A DNA stretch of 64,000 bases, taken from assembly GCA_900323505.1 (NCBI GenBank), contig OOIN01000007.1, forward strand, positions 1,475,440-1,539,439. The letters run 5' to 3'. Shown one piece after another: positions 22,472 to 33,789 of the stretch. The position numbers and the translations under genes were made by a program. The stretch is from Ustilago trichophora. Taxonomy: Eukaryota; Basidiomycota; Ustilaginomycetes; Ustilaginales; Ustilaginaceae. Positions within the stretch are counted from its first letter, which is position 1. Each line of letters begins with the position of its first letter. The notes below the pieces were generated by a model. That model was not told the origin of the DNA, searched no databases, and was given only the letters and a program-made list of their open reading frames with translations.

Positions 22472-25400
22472 ATGGCCCAGACAAGCTTGCTGGAAGGTAA
22501 TGGCCTTCTCGACCTTGACCCGCCCGCCACCAGCTCGCAAGCAAAAGCGGACGAACTCTTCCCGACGGCGGCCGACCCGTTCCGTGAGCGAGATCTCAAC
22601 CTCTTCAGTCCACCTGGATCCCAAAGCGAAGCACAAAAGGCTCTCAACGCATGGGGCTCGCAAGCACCGGAGAAGCTGAACCATCATCCTTATTTACAAA
22701 GCCCTGATCGTGGCGGGCCCATGGACTTTGATGCTGACCTCGACCTGGACCAGCTACTCGACGAGGAGATCTCTCTAAGGCAAGATGCAGACGTGCAGCA
22801 GCAGCCACAGCAGCCTTCTTCGAAATCGATTCGGGCAGGGCATGACGACGACGAGCTCGAGGCATTCTTGCTTGCCGAGGAAGAGCATGCGACATCGAGG
22901 CCTTCGCCACCTCAGGCGGCTCAATGTTCACAACGCCCTCCATCACCTCCTCTCGAGTTCTTCTCTGCCAACGATTCCGTATTCTTGTCCTCGCGGGCTT
23001 CTTCATCGGCGTCGGACCTTCTTGAGAGCAACGGCTTGTTAGGAACATCTTCTCAGCCCACTTCGCAGCATTCCGTCACTCCAGCATCCAGTTCGCAGGC
23101 TTTGACCAGTCTACCCTTTCCGACATCTGCACAAGGATCTTTGCGAGCGATCGAGTCACTCTCAGCAATCGAGATGGAAGCCGAAGGCAATGCCCAAGTC
23201 ATCACAACACGCGAGGCCCCAGCAGGTCCATCACGACTGCCATTGCGCGCACAGCCTGTTGGCGTCCCAAAGTACATTCCCGCTGGCTTCCTGAATGCCA
23301 CTACGATGGATGGCACTCCTGTCCGCTTTGAGCGCCGCAAACGCATGAAGGGATGGAAGCCACCTGCCATCATGGTCGACGTCGATGCCTCGCAACTTCT
23401 CGAGCGGCCCATTCACCAACTTCTTGACGCAGTCCAAGCCTTAAAAGCTCTTGAAGTGGTTGAGCACGACGAGGCTAAACGCGATCAAACTCGTCGAACC
23501 ACAAACCATGAGACTGCCGAGGGCTCCAAGGCCGTCTCACAGATGTGGGTCGACAAGTATCGACCGGACAAATTCACCAAGCTTCTCGGTGACGAGCGGG
23601 TCCACCGCGAAGTCCTGGGCTGGCTCAAAGAGTGGGACGAGTGCGTCTTCAAGCGCAAGAATCATCGCAAGGAGCGCCATCGACAATACATCCAAGCCAA
23701 ATACGGACTTGCGGACCACGGCGCAGGCGACAAGGGCGGCGAGCACATGTGGAAGGACCCCTACGGCCGACCGAAGGAGCGGATCATGATGATCTCGGGC
23801 CCTCCTGGTCTTGGTAAGACCACTCTTGCTCATGTCGTTGGCGCGCACGCGGGCTACAACGTGTACGAGCTGAATGCCAGTGACGCCCGTACAGCTGGAG
23901 CAGTCGAGGATGTGATCAAAATGGCGCTCGAGTCCCGCAGTCTGAAGGACCCGAGACCGACATTGGTGGTGATTGACGAGATTGATGGTGCAACGGGCGG
24001 TGGTGGTGGAGCTTCGGGCGAATCGCATGGCTTTGTGCGTGCACTGCTACGACTGGTCGAGATGGGCAAAGGAGCCGGGCCGAAGGCAGCAGGTCTAGCT
24101 GCACGTGGCAAGAAGCAGCAGCGCAAAGGTCACAAGCCCCTCCTTCGACCCATCATTTGCATCTGCAATGACCTGTACGCTCCTTCCTTGCGGCCTTTGC
24201 GGCCCATGGCCAAGCTGATCCGCTTCAACAAGCCGCCGACTAATCTTGTAGTCAAACGTCTGCGCGAGGTATGCGAAGCCGAAGCACTCTCGGTGGAAGC
24301 TCGGGGCCTGTCGCTGCTTGCGGAGCTGACCAACGGCGATATCCGCTCCTGCTTGAACGCACTCGAATTTGCAAAGACAAAGAACATTGCGCTCACCGAG
24401 GCGGCGGTGAAGAACGCCTCGATTGGGATCAAAGACACGGGTGGTACCGTCCACAAGGCCTGGGAGATGCTCTTCCGACGCCAGAATCGCAAGCAAGCAG
24501 CGGCCTCGAGCATGAAAGGGGCCAATGCAAATGCCGCGGATGTAGAAGGTTTGCCGTGGAACTCTTCTCGCAAGGCATCTGCGCAGAACTTGACTTCGGA
24601 CGGCAAGGAAAAGCAGAAAGACTTTGCGCTGATTGACACGCCTCGGGAGAATGTCAATCGCATTATCCACGAGGTCATCAGCTGCAACGAATATGACAAG
24701 CTTGCCCAAGGCTGCTTTGAGCACTATCCGACGCTGCGTGCCGCGGACGGTGGCTGGAAGCGGTACCGAGAGGTGCACGACTGGCTACACTTTGGGCAGA
24801 GCATTGCCAGTCGTGCATGGTCGCAAGGCAGCTTTGAGCTGCTCGGCTTCATGCCATGGTCGTTTGTTTGCTGGCACCTGCTCTTTGCACACGTCGGCAA
24901 CTCGCTTCCCGAGTATCCGAAGGTGGACTACGAGAACCATCTTAAGACGTCTGCCTTCAACGAAATCGCCTCGCAAGTTGTCGGAATCCTCCCTGCCAAC
25001 GTTCGCTCACAGTTCAATCGACATTCCGTCATCACAGAGCTAGGCCCATCGCTCATGCGTATCCTTACACCGGATCTTCGACCGATCAACAATCAGCTGT
25101 CACGAGCCGAAGACAAGCAAGCATTTGATTCTCTCGTCTCGATCATGACCTCGCTCAATATCAAATTTGTTCAGGACAAGATCTCGGAGGAGGAAGCAGC
25201 AGCAACTGGGCAGAGCGCGGGTCAGTTGGTGTACAAACTCGACCCTCCGCTGGACATTTTCACGCAGTTCGAGGGCAAACGGTCGAAAGAGATTGGGCCG
25301 TCGCGCTTTGCGGTGCGGCAGCTTGTGGCGAGGGAGATGGAAAGGCAGCTATGGCGCAAGAACGCCGGTGTGGAAGACGGTGAGGACGATGCGGCGTTGA

Positions 25401-25798
25401 CATCCAAGAGCGCCACAGCGATCTACCGGTCCAAGAGTGCCAATGCAGACGCTGCACGGGATTCGATCAAAAACAAGAAGGAAAAGATGGCAGTCGACTT
25501 CTTTGGCCGACCCATTGTGCAGAAGAGCGCATCGGTGCCTGCAGCTTTGTCAGCCGTCCCAATCCCAGAAGGCATGGGAGGCAGAAAGAGGAAGGTGCCA
25601 GACGGCCGAGCGTCCAGCGCCACCAATCTGACATCTGTACTTGACGATCAGCCAGCACACGGTGGTGATGGATCAGGCGCCGAGGCCAAGGATGAGACTG
25701 CGAGCGATGGCGATGGAAAAATAAAGGTGTTCTACCGATATCACGAGGGCTTCTCGAACGCGGTGCGACGGCCGATGAAGATTTCTTCGCTTCTTTAG
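22472..25798 (+). CDS. CTF18: Ctf18, large subunit of the alternative RFC clamp loader
   Basis: The 1108-residue protein is an RFC1-like AAA+ ATPase of the Ctf18 class, which with Rfc2-5, Dcc1 and Ctf8 loads PCNA for sister-chromatid cohesion and fork signalling. The N-terminal 340 residues are acidic and low-complexity. The conserved part starts at WVDKYRPDKFTKLLGDERVHREVL (cut here to its start, WVDKYRPDKFTKLLGDE). Walker A GPPGLGKTTL lies at about residue 442, NASDAR follows, and Walker B VVIDEID is at about 501. Lid and collar helices follow, and the C-terminal region ends in a Ctf18-like tail (KVFYRYHEGFSNAVRRP). The length and the insert between WVDKYRP and Walker A fit Ctf18 rather than Rfc1 or Elg1. 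The ATG in GCCATGG context is well supported. Confidence 0.9.
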   Translation: MAQTSLLEGNGLLDLDPPATSSQAKADELFPTAADPFRERDLNLFSPPGSQSEAQKALNAWGSQAPEKLNHHPYLQSPDRGGPMDFDADLDLDQLLDEEISLRQDADVQQQPQQPSSKSIRAGHDDDELEAFLLAEEEHATSRPSPPQAAQCSQRPPSPPLEFFSANDSVFLSSRASSSASDLLESNGLLGTSSQPTSQHSVTPASSSQALTSLPFPTSAQGSLRAIESLSAIEMEAEGNAQVITTREAPAGPSRLPLRAQPVGVPKYIPAGFLNATTMDGTPVRFERRKRMKGWKPPAIMVDVDASQLLERPIHQLLDAVQALKALEVVEHDEAKRDQTRRTTNHETAEGSKAVSQMWVDKYRPDKFTKLLGDERVHREVLGWLKEWDECVFKRKNHRKERHRQYIQAKYGLADHGAGDKGGEHMWKDPYGRPKERIMMISGPPGLGKTTLAHVVGAHAGYNVYELNASDARTAGAVEDVIKMALESRSLKDPRPTLVVIDEIDGATGGGGGASGESHGFVRALLRLVEMGKGAGPKAAGLAARGKKQQRKGHKPLLRPIICICNDLYAPSLRPLRPMAKLIRFNKPPTNLVVKRLREVCEAEALSVEARGLSLLAELTNGDIRSCLNALEFAKTKNIALTEAAVKNASIGIKDTGGTVHKAWEMLFRRQNRKQAAASSMKGANANAADVEGLPWNSSRKASAQNLTSDGKEKQKDFALIDTPRENVNRIIHEVISCNEYDKLAQGCFEHYPTLRAADGGWKRYREVHDWLHFGQSIASRAWSQGSFELLGFMPWSFVCWHLLFAHVGNSLPEYPKVDYENHLKTSAFNEIASQVVGILPANVRSQFNRHSVITELGPSLMRILTPDLRPINNQLSRAEDKQAFDSLVSIMTSLNIKFVQDKISEEEAAATGQSAGQLVYKLDPPLDIFTQFEGKRSKEIGPSRFAVRQLVAREMERQLWRKNAGVEDGEDDAALTSKSATAIYRSKSANADAARDSIKNKKEKMAVDFFGRPIVQKSASVPAALSAVPIPEGMGGRKRKVPDGRASSATNLTSVLDDQPAHGGDGSGAEAKDETASDGDGKIKVFYRYHEGFSNAVRRPMKISSLL

Positions 25799-26038
25799 GC
25801 GGTGTCTGCTCCTATAGTATGGATCTAGTGTCGTCCTGTTTATCGCATTCACAATATGCATCTGTATCTGTAGTTTCAGCGCTGCTCAGCTCTTGTGATC
25901 TCTGTGTGAGCTTTCCGGAAAGATCTGCATGCGAAAGATTTGGTGATTTCTGTTGTTACAAGGATGAAATGTATAAGGAGAACAAGAGATGCAATGACTA
26001 CTGTATGTAGAGGGAAGGGAAGAATGCGAGGGAAGGGC

Positions 26039-27136
26039 TCACTGATCCTTATCGCGACCGAATGTGAGACCATATCCAATCACGCGATCCCCGCTTTCGA
26101 GGCAAGGCCAGCTCTGACCCTTTTGCTTCTTGGTGAGGATGAGGTCAACCTTGAATTTGGTAATGTTGAACGACGAGTCGGCGGGAACGATGGGCGCAAA
26201 GGGCTTGAGCACTTTCTGAAAGCGACGGCCACGAGATGAACCAGGAGCTGGTGGCAAGAGGAGAGAAAAGACAACGCTATCTTGGTTGAATTCGATGGAG
26301 CTCTTGGCGGCGTCGACAGCTTTGGCGTAGACGGTGAGGCGGACATCGTTGGGAGTCTCGTAGTGATCCATTCTGCAGTCGATGCTCTGCTCTCCATCGA
26401 TGCTGCCGTCTGCGGCGGGCTTTGGTGCTCCGACAAAGAGATGGCCGGACTTGGCGGTGGTGCAAGGCTCGATCTGCAAAAAGTCGTTAAAGTCGAGCAC
26501 CCTGCGCTTGCAGCAAGACCAGCCTTTAGAACCTTCGTGGAAGATGGGTGAGCCCTTGTGGTGGTTGCATGTCTCTTTTGAGCGATCGCGGACACCACCC
26601 TCAAACTTGAAGCCGCATCCACCACGCTTACAGACGAGACCAACGGGGAGGCTGGCATCGGACTGGATAGGGTCCTCCTCCTCGATAGGCTGCTTGCTGA
26701 TCTGTGTCTTGGTCTCGGAACTTGTCGACTGAGCCGCATTTTGAGCAGCTAGGAGCGACATACCGGAGAGAGGCTGGACAATGTTGGCGGTGGAAGTTGC
26801 TCTGCCAAAAGTCTCTTTGCCATCGGCGTCCTTGGATACAACGTGGACGTCAGCAGCCGCTGGGGACGCATCTGGATTAGCGATGACAGCACCGTTCTTG
26901 ACCGTGGGGACGGACTGCTTTTCGGACGAGTGAGCGTCGGCGGAGCTGCAGCCTTTAATGGCAAGGAATTGGTCAAACTCCATGACAGGCTTGTTGGTGT
27001 CCTTGCAGCATGACCATGATTTGAGACCTTCGTGAAAGACGGGAGCGCCAGGGTGGTAGCTGCAAGAGGCTGCAGCCGAAGCAGAAGATGCTGGATCGAA
27101 ATCGACACCGCAGCCACGACGAGTGCAGATGACCAT
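26039..27136 (-). CDS. CHORD-CS domain protein (RAR1/CHORDC1/Chp1 family co-chaperone)
   Basis: Two Cys/His-rich CHORD zinc-binding domains are evident, at about residues 4-65 (CTRRGCGVDFDP, then FHEGLKSWSCC) and 162-225 (CKRGGCGFKFEG, then FHEGSKGWSCCKRR). A CS (p23-like) domain follows at about 255-350, beginning MDHYETPNDVRLTVYAK. The order CHORD-CHORD-CS is that of animal CHORDC1/melusin and fungal Chp1; plant RAR1 lacks the CS domain. Such proteins bind Hsp90 and Sgt1 and act in assembly of signalling complexes. The ATG at 27136 starts directly before the first CHORD, as in relatives. The gene is convergent with CTF18, with 240 bp between stops. Confidence 0.9.
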   Translation of the reverse strand: MVICTRRGCGVDFDPASSASAAASCSYHPGAPVFHEGLKSWSCCKDTNKPVMEFDQFLAIKGCSSADAHSSEKQSVPTVKNGAVIANPDASPAAADVHVVSKDADGKETFGRATSTANIVQPLSGMSLLAAQNAAQSTSSETKTQISKQPIEEEDPIQSDASLPVGLVCKRGGCGFKFEGGVRDRSKETCNHHKGSPIFHEGSKGWSCCKRRVLDFNDFLQIEPCTTAKSGHLFVGAPKPAADGSIDGEQSIDCRMDHYETPNDVRLTVYAKAVDAAKSSIEFNQDSVVFSLLLPPAPGSSRGRRFQKVLKPFAPIVPADSSFNITKFKVDLILTKKQKGQSWPCLESGDRVIGYGLTFGRDKDQ

Positions 27137-29712
27137 GGCGTATAGCAGCTAAGGTAGGTACTGAAGTGTTGGGTAAGATGATGTGGAGCAAAGAGAGCGA
27201 GAGAGAGAGAGAGAGCAAAGGCGTGATGTCGGACGATCCAGCCAAAGCGAGTCTTTGGAAGGTCCGGGCATTTCGCTCGGGTTTGGTTCGGACTTCGGAA
27301 TGGAAATTTGTGGAAGGCTCAAAGAAGAACGAAGGAATGCCGATAGCTTGCGCCCATCTTGAGATCGGTGATTTGGAGCAAATCTGGACGAGAGACGCGT
27401 GAGGCTAGAGAGAGATAGAGAGAGCCACAAGTCGACGACGCTTTGGTGTGCCAGAAAGGCGGCTCATGATAAGCGCGCGTGTTGGCAGAATTGGAGCCGA
27501 GTCGGAGTCGGAGATTGATTTCCATTCGATAGCAGCGATCGTCGGGTTGTGAATGCAGGTCGAGCTGGTGGTGTCCTGAAGGTTGAGAACTTGGAGCGGC
27601 GCTTTCAACAGAACACTACAATGAGACTTGACGAAGAAAGGATCATTGAGACCGAATGATTATTGAGAGTCTACAAGGAGCCTAGTCTTGTTCTTATCTG
27701 ACACCTTGCACTGTCAAGTGAACAGAACAGGGTTGTGTAGTTGTGCCCAAAGGAGCCTCTTGGAAAAGGCTCGGTTACGGGTGAGAGGATGAGGAAAGAC
27801 GCGTCTCGGAAGCGGGATCTGCAGGACCCCACATTCCTTTGCCTGTTGAATGAGTGACCGACTGACTGGCTGGCGAGGGAGCAAGACGAATGGCGAGCGA
27901 TGTCAATGCAAAGCAATGACATGCACAGAAGACGGTAGAGGACAGGGAGACGTGATTCTGTATCGATGTGGCGCACCGATATGTGTATGGCTTGATTTCT
28001 AAGAAGTGTGTGCTTCGCGTCCCGAGGCTTTGAGCTGCAGTTGCATGTGCAGATCAGGCATGGAACATGCTTTTCCGAGGACAGTAATGCTGCTCCTTGT
28101 TCAGACAATCTCGAGTATTTCACCCAGACCCAAGAGCAGACCACGACGTGGACGCGAGCGAATGTGAGGAATAGAAACCTGAAAACGAAGAGAAAGAGAG
28201 GGAAAAGTCAATCAAGGCGTAGGACGTGTGATTGCGAGCAGGAGAGAAAGAGACAGGTGTGTTGTGATTCTTCCCCCTTTTTTTTTATGGCGTAGCCACG
28301 TTCTGAAAGATGGCATCGCGGATTTTCAGCAACGCAACCAATTCGTGAGAGAGAGAGGGAGACCAACATCTGCGAAGATCTGCTTTTTTTGGTGGCTGCT
28401 GTTTTTTTGTGTGTGGCTGGTGGAGACTAGCTACTACTCTTGGTATCTTGAAGCCTCTTTCTTGATTGATCGACACTAGTATCGAACCAAGTTACCACAC
28501 TCGGAGTGTAAAACAGCAGTCAAGTGACAGCAGAGCTGTTCCACAGTTGCATCGACCTAGTCTGGATCCAAAGAAGCTGAAAATTGGTCAAGGTTGTGCA
28601 AGCTGTCGGTGATAGATTTGAGTTTGAGCTGGGCCAGAGGTGATTGCGTGTGGCTTGAGTAACAGGGCCCGAGCATATTCATGCGACAGAACGTTTGTGT
28701 AAGAGAGGGGCAGTCTCAAAGCAAGCTACTGTACACTGAAACTCAGAGCAGGCAGTGCCATCTCAAGCACACACACACACACACGCATACATACATACAT
28801 ACATCAGCACCAAAAAAGAGCTTTCTTTGCCCAGCCTTGCACAACAGTCGAACAGAGGACCCAGTCGCCTGATATTGTGGCTTGACAGGCTCGCAACACG
28901 CTGCCCCTGACTGTTGCGACTCTTGCCAACTTCACATTAGGACATCACGATCGCTCAAGCTCCTCCTTTCACACAGACCAAGCGGCTTCGTGTTTGTTTT
29001 TTTAATGTTGATTTTTTATTAATGTATTCATTTTTTTATTTTTTTTTCACGGATGCAAGAGAGCTGCGTGTGCGTGTTGGTTTCAGGTTTTGTCGGTTGA
29101 AAGCAACACCTGACCAACACTTGTCGCAACTGAGCGAGCTACAGTCAGGGTGGTCTCCTTCTCCGTGTCTTGCTCTCATGTGCTTGTCTCAGACCCTGTC
29201 TCTGTTTCTTTCAGGTCAGGTCTCAATCCTATTTGCCTACGCATTCCCACTCGACTCACTTGTCACTACCACTAGATCACCAACACCACCTCTTTCCTCG
29301 TTGCGTTTCCACGTTCAACACAATCGTCAGCTTCACCGCATACAAGCGTTCTTTCTTCATCGTCCCACACATCGACATCTACACCAAAACCAACTCTGTC
29401 TCCCATATCATAGAGGACAACAGCACTCTTCTTCCCATGCCTGATACGGCTGCTTGATCCTTCTCGTTCTCTAGATCCAACGCTTTGCAGCGGCTCACAA
29501 CGGTTCCCGCGGCGTCATCTACCTTCACCTAGCCTGCCAACGGCCCAGTCACCCTGCGCAGTCCCGCATTCATGCTTACCGCTCCATGATCATCTCTTGC
29601 TCATAGATTCGTCGATAGTCTCTGCGACTTCTAGCGCAGCGCTGTTCATACCTATCTGACGCATTCTTTTGGTTCTAGCCCCTTGTCCATCCTCCATCTA
29701 GTCTTGCACGAC
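27137..29712. other. long divergent intergenic region with simple repeats
   Basis: About 2.6 kb between divergent genes. GA runs lie at 27187-27216 and 27406-27426, CA plus CATA repeats at 28770-28803, and T-rich stretches at 28270-28287 and 28996-29048. The right 500 bp is C/T-rich leader of the next gene. I see no gene, tRNA or structured RNA that I can support. Confidence 0.6.
28770..28803. repeat. CA/CATA microsatellite
   Basis: A CA dinucleotide run passing into four CATA units. Confidence 0.85.
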
Positions 29713-32700
29713 ATGATCTCCGTCAACGCTCGTCGAGCTGTGCGACCACGACCACCAGCTCAAAGAAGGCCCTCCAATGATGGTCGTGCGCAACACCTTA
29801 CCCAGTCCCCCGACCCCGACACTCCATCATGTGTAACCGATGACATCTCCTCATCATTGCATTCTCGTCCTGCACTCTCCGACATCAAGAATGTCGTCGA
29901 TTCCGCCAAACTCGATGACCCACATTCAACCCATACGACTCCTGTCTCCCCGCGCCATTCCAAGCAAACCATCGACGACCCACCCGCTTGTAGTCCACTA
30001 GGTACCCTAGATGCCCAACTTCGTGCTTCCTCCCCCCGTGAGACAGAGTCTCTCACACCATCCACAAGCGCCGACGACTTGGACCCTGCCTGGCTCGGAG
30101 GTCTTGACCGAAACGAGCTCGAAGAACTCTTGATCGAAGCCAGTCGCAAAGTGCGTGAGCGTGAGCAAAAGCTCGTCATCGCCGCCAACATTGGAAAAGC
30201 GCTTTTGGAAAAGAACCTCACATTGCGCAGCGGAATCATGACCAGCATGGCTTCCAGCTCCAGCCTCTTTGGCCTTACCGACATCGAAGCCATGATCAAC
30301 GACTTTTCTCAACTTCACGACACAGTCTATATGCACAATCCCGCCGCTTGCAGCACTGATGACACATATTCGTCGCTGCGACCCATGAACTCGCCTCCCA
30401 CCACCGACGTTGACATTCATTCTCAGGGCCAAATCTCACCTGGAAGCGCCGAGTCCGACGTCACTCCCCTTGCTCATCCTGTCGATCTTCCCAATGTTGA
30501 GCCCGATTATTTCAGCAGACCTGCCACCACTACGACCACACAGCCTCACGACGCCAAGGTATCAGCCACCGTCGAGGCATCTGCACCTCCCACGGATAGA
30601 TCCATATGGGTCCCGAGCGATGCTGGCCTTATCATTTCGCAGCCATGCTCTCCAAGCGCTTCCGTCTCCAGCTTTGCATCTCATTCCCTCCTATCTCCCC
30701 TTGGCACCATGTCGCGCGTCACCTCAAAGCGCAACCCTAACGGTACTCGACACCGATCTCGTCCTTCGCTTCTGCAATTGCAAGCGCTCGAGGCGCAAAG
30801 GCAACTTGCTTCCCTGGGCGAACAGAATGATGTTCTCCATCAGCAAATCTCGGATCTTCAGTATGAAGCCGAAAACGCTCGCTATGAAGGCAGCAAGAGG
30901 CTCGGTCGCCTCAACAAGGAGATCCGAGGCCTCAAGGCAGAGCTCGAGGCTGCCACGCGTCGCAATGTCGAGCTCGAGACCAATCATCTTCCTAATCGTC
31001 CTGCTTCAGCTACTAGATCTCCGATCCGAGGTGTAGTAGTGCACCATCGTCCAGAACCACCGTCGCCTCTACTCATTCGGCCAAGAGGCCCCCAGCACAC
31101 GTCTGCCGAATCTCTGTCCCACGTACCGCTTCATCCACTCAAGGACGAGCCCACCTCGGATCACGGCCTCTTGCCTTCGACTTCCAATCTTGAGGACATG
31201 GTCCGCTCAGCACAGACCACGGCTGGCGAGAGTGCTTTGCTTGCACAGCTACTCGCAAAAATCAAGGAGCTCGAAGAGACCAACTCGGCCATGGCAAAAG
31301 CAGAGGAGGATTTCGGCAGCAGGATGGGTCGTGCCATGGAAGAAGACGAACGTCTCCGAGACGCCTTCAACACGGTCGGCCAAGACCTCGGCGTCGAAAC
31401 AGCAGCATCAACATCGCGGTCAAGCCCCAACAAGGGCCACGATTCAACTGAACTTCTGTCAAAGCTGAGCCCCTCCAAAATGGTAGGACTGCAGCCAGGT
31501 TTCATTACGCCTTCACATTCGCTCCACAGCCTCGACTCACTCACTTCAACAGACGCTCCAAGTCTCATGCCATCTGTATCTCCCAGCCAAAAACGTCGAG
31601 CTCCGGGTAATCGTCATGTCATTGAGCATCGCAAGACGGTACGATCCGCCATCCGTCGAGCCAAGAAGGAGCTCGCTGCCGATATCTGGTGTATCAACAG
31701 AGACGAACCTCCGGCATCCGGCGATTACATGTCGCGTTCATCCACCGAGCAGTCCCTCGGCACCTATTCCATTGACCTGAGTGGAAGTAGCAGTGCCGCT
31801 TCATCACCACGGCCCAGAGGTCTGAACAGGAAAGCCTCATCCAACTCTTTGGCGCTCGGTCCAGCGGGTAGGCCACGCATCCGCATCACTCCGTCCATCG
31901 AGGATCTCGGTCGCAGAAGAAAGATGCAAGAAGAGGTCATCGCCGGTCCTCCGCAAGAGTCCTCTGCCGCCGCTGACTGGCTAGATATCACAAGTCCGAC
32001 TGCACCTACCTTCCAACACCACAACTCCTTGAGTCCTTCAGATGCCATGCAAGCCTACTCGTCACGCCTGCGCAGGAGTCTTGGCCATAGCCATACCGAC
32101 CAAGATAGCCCTGAAAGATTGCAGTCAGAGGTCTCGGACGCGCCTGCTTTGGGCGCTGCTGTCATGATGCCTTACCTGTCTCCTTCGCAGCAAAAGTCAT
32201 TCAACCCAACAGCCCGGCTACGCAGGTCCAGGTCGAGATCCTCCTCTTTCGGCTCGGACGCTCGCTTCGGATACTCATCAAGCTCCGTTCAGCAAAGTCC
32301 GGATCCTTTCATGAGCTCCTCTATAGCTTGGAACCGCCCCAAATTGCAGCGCAGCCCTACGTCGACCTCTTCCCATCGCGGACGAACGCTTGGAAGCGAG
32401 CTCGGCAGCATTTTTGGAGGCGACGATCGCAAGCATGACTTCGACGATGATCTGCCGCAAGGTCGCAGACCTGCAGCATCCGAGCTAACGACCGCCCAAG
32501 TTTCCGACTTGCAGCCTCTGGTCCTGCGCTCGACCAGCAACGCAACAGCACTAGAGCTGCGATCCAAGATGATGGCTGATCTCGAGTCAGATCGCCCCAC
32601 AGCCAATGTCGGTCGACTAGTGCCAGAGAATAGCGAGGAACAGGAGGATGACCTTGAATGCGTCTTGGCCCAGTCCGTCCACGATCCCGTTGAGGATGTT

Positions 32701-33789
32701 TTTCTCGATGATTCTCCTCTGCGTCCCCGTGATTCCGCGTTGCTTGCCCGTGTCGAAGCAGAGGAGCGCGGCGCTTGGCTAGCCGACCAGGCAATCATCG
32801 AGCCTGGTGGTCTTCAGGATGAGGATGAGCCTCGAGGGGTCCAGTTTGATCTTATCAATGCCATTGTGGAGCGACAGGCGGTGGCTTGGGCCGACGATGA
32901 CGACTATGGTCGAACCATCAGCCAGCGCGAGGCTGTCAAGCTCGGTCTCTTGGCGCCGAGCGGATCTCCTCTGGCCGGTCGCAGCGTTCGACTGCTCAAA
33001 GGCAACAAGTCGAAACGTGGAAACTCCCTTTTCGGCATGACTCGACCAACCCACAAGAACCAAATGCCGCTAGCAGGCAAAAAGGAGACGACCCCTTTCC
33101 GACTCGAGATCGAATCATCCGAGCAGGTCGAGCATCGTCTTCGAATCGAGTCTCTATTGCGCAGGCGAAGACAAGATCTCCTGCGCGAACGTGGATTTGC
33201 AGATGAGTGGGAGCTAGATGCACGAGATCAGGAGCAAGAAGACCAGCTGATTGCTATGTATGCACCCACCCCTCGGCGGCTGCAGGGAAAGAAACGACGA
33301 GGATTGGCTGGTGGCAGATCCGATAGCTGGCTCGCCTCACCCAGAGATGCCTCTCCCACGGGCCGAGATCCGCATCGATCCACGCAGCAGTGGGTACGAG
33401 AGCTTGCATGCGTCTCTCCAATGTCAAAAGAGACAATCGAAAAACATACAGATAAAGACGAGGACTATGACTACATGGGTCTTGATCACATTCGCCCGGA
33501 AGATGGCGAATTCGAGCTTCTTGACTGTCCCTCCTGGAAGAAGCAGGGTGGGCGGGGTACGGACTACTTTCCCACCTCGTTTCGCGCTCGCTATCGTCCC
33601 GCCATGGTCAAGCAGCGCGTTGTCCACGTTTCGCAGGTTACATATGGCTGGGTGGAGGAATGGGTGCAATTCGCCTTTGTCGTCTTCCTTGCCTTTGTTG
33701 TCATGGTCGAGCAAGGACCCAATCGCAACGTGCGGCGTGGGAAGCCTGGTGCAACTGCCCCACCGTCCTTGATGAACAAAGCGACGTGA
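29713..33789 (+). CDS. long coiled-coil protein with CC1-box-like motif and C-terminal membrane segment
   Basis: The product has about 1358 residues. After a disordered 115-residue lead, residues about 120-175 are helical and contain AANIGKALLEKN, matching the AAxxGxxLL CC1 box by which BICD, HAP1, TRAK and Spindly adaptors bind the dynein light intermediate chain. A second coiled coil lies at about 350-430 (EAQRQLASLGEQNDVLHQQ onward). The middle is Ser-rich and low-complexity, with basic and acidic patches. The extreme C-terminus has one hydrophobic segment (FAFVVFLAFVVMV, about residue 1318) followed by a short basic tail, as in tail-anchored proteins. A cargo-membrane dynein adaptor is an inference from these parts; no full-length family is recognised. 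The ATG at 29713 is the first; the upstream frame begins only with TTG. Confidence 0.8.
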   Translation: MISVNARRAVRPRPPAQRRPSNDGRAQHLTQSPDPDTPSCVTDDISSSLHSRPALSDIKNVVDSAKLDDPHSTHTTPVSPRHSKQTIDDPPACSPLGTLDAQLRASSPRETESLTPSTSADDLDPAWLGGLDRNELEELLIEASRKVREREQKLVIAANIGKALLEKNLTLRSGIMTSMASSSSLFGLTDIEAMINDFSQLHDTVYMHNPAACSTDDTYSSLRPMNSPPTTDVDIHSQGQISPGSAESDVTPLAHPVDLPNVEPDYFSRPATTTTTQPHDAKVSATVEASAPPTDRSIWVPSDAGLIISQPCSPSASVSSFASHSLLSPLGTMSRVTSKRNPNGTRHRSRPSLLQLQALEAQRQLASLGEQNDVLHQQISDLQYEAENARYEGSKRLGRLNKEIRGLKAELEAATRRNVELETNHLPNRPASATRSPIRGVVVHHRPEPPSPLLIRPRGPQHTSAESLSHVPLHPLKDEPTSDHGLLPSTSNLEDMVRSAQTTAGESALLAQLLAKIKELEETNSAMAKAEEDFGSRMGRAMEEDERLRDAFNTVGQDLGVETAASTSRSSPNKGHDSTELLSKLSPSKMVGLQPGFITPSHSLHSLDSLTSTDAPSLMPSVSPSQKRRAPGNRHVIEHRKTVRSAIRRAKKELAADIWCINRDEPPASGDYMSRSSTEQSLGTYSIDLSGSSSAASSPRPRGLNRKASSNSLALGPAGRPRIRITPSIEDLGRRRKMQEEVIAGPPQESSAAADWLDITSPTAPTFQHHNSLSPSDAMQAYSSRLRRSLGHSHTDQDSPERLQSEVSDAPALGAAVMMPYLSPSQQKSFNPTARLRRSRSRSSSFGSDARFGYSSSSVQQSPDPFMSSSIAWNRPKLQRSPTSTSSHRGRTLGSELGSIFGGDDRKHDFDDDLPQGRRPAASELTTAQVSDLQPLVLRSTSNATALELRSKMMADLESDRPTANVGRLVPENSEEQEDDLECVLAQSVHDPVEDVFLDDSPLRPRDSALLARVEAEERGAWLADQAIIEPGGLQDEDEPRGVQFDLINAIVERQAVAWADDDDYGRTISQREAVKLGLLAPSGSPLAGRSVRLLKGNKSKRGNSLFGMTRPTHKNQMPLAGKKETTPFRLEIESSEQVEHRLRIESLLRRRRQDLLRERGFADEWELDARDQEQEDQLIAMYAPTPRRLQGKKRRGLAGGRSDSWLASPRDASPTGRDPHRSTQQWVRELACVSPMSKETIEKHTDKDEDYDYMGLDHIRPEDGEFELLDCPSWKKQGGRGTDYFPTSFRARYRPAMVKQRVVHVSQVTYGWVEEWVQFAFVVFLAFVVMVEQGPNRNVRRGKPGATAPPSLMNKAT

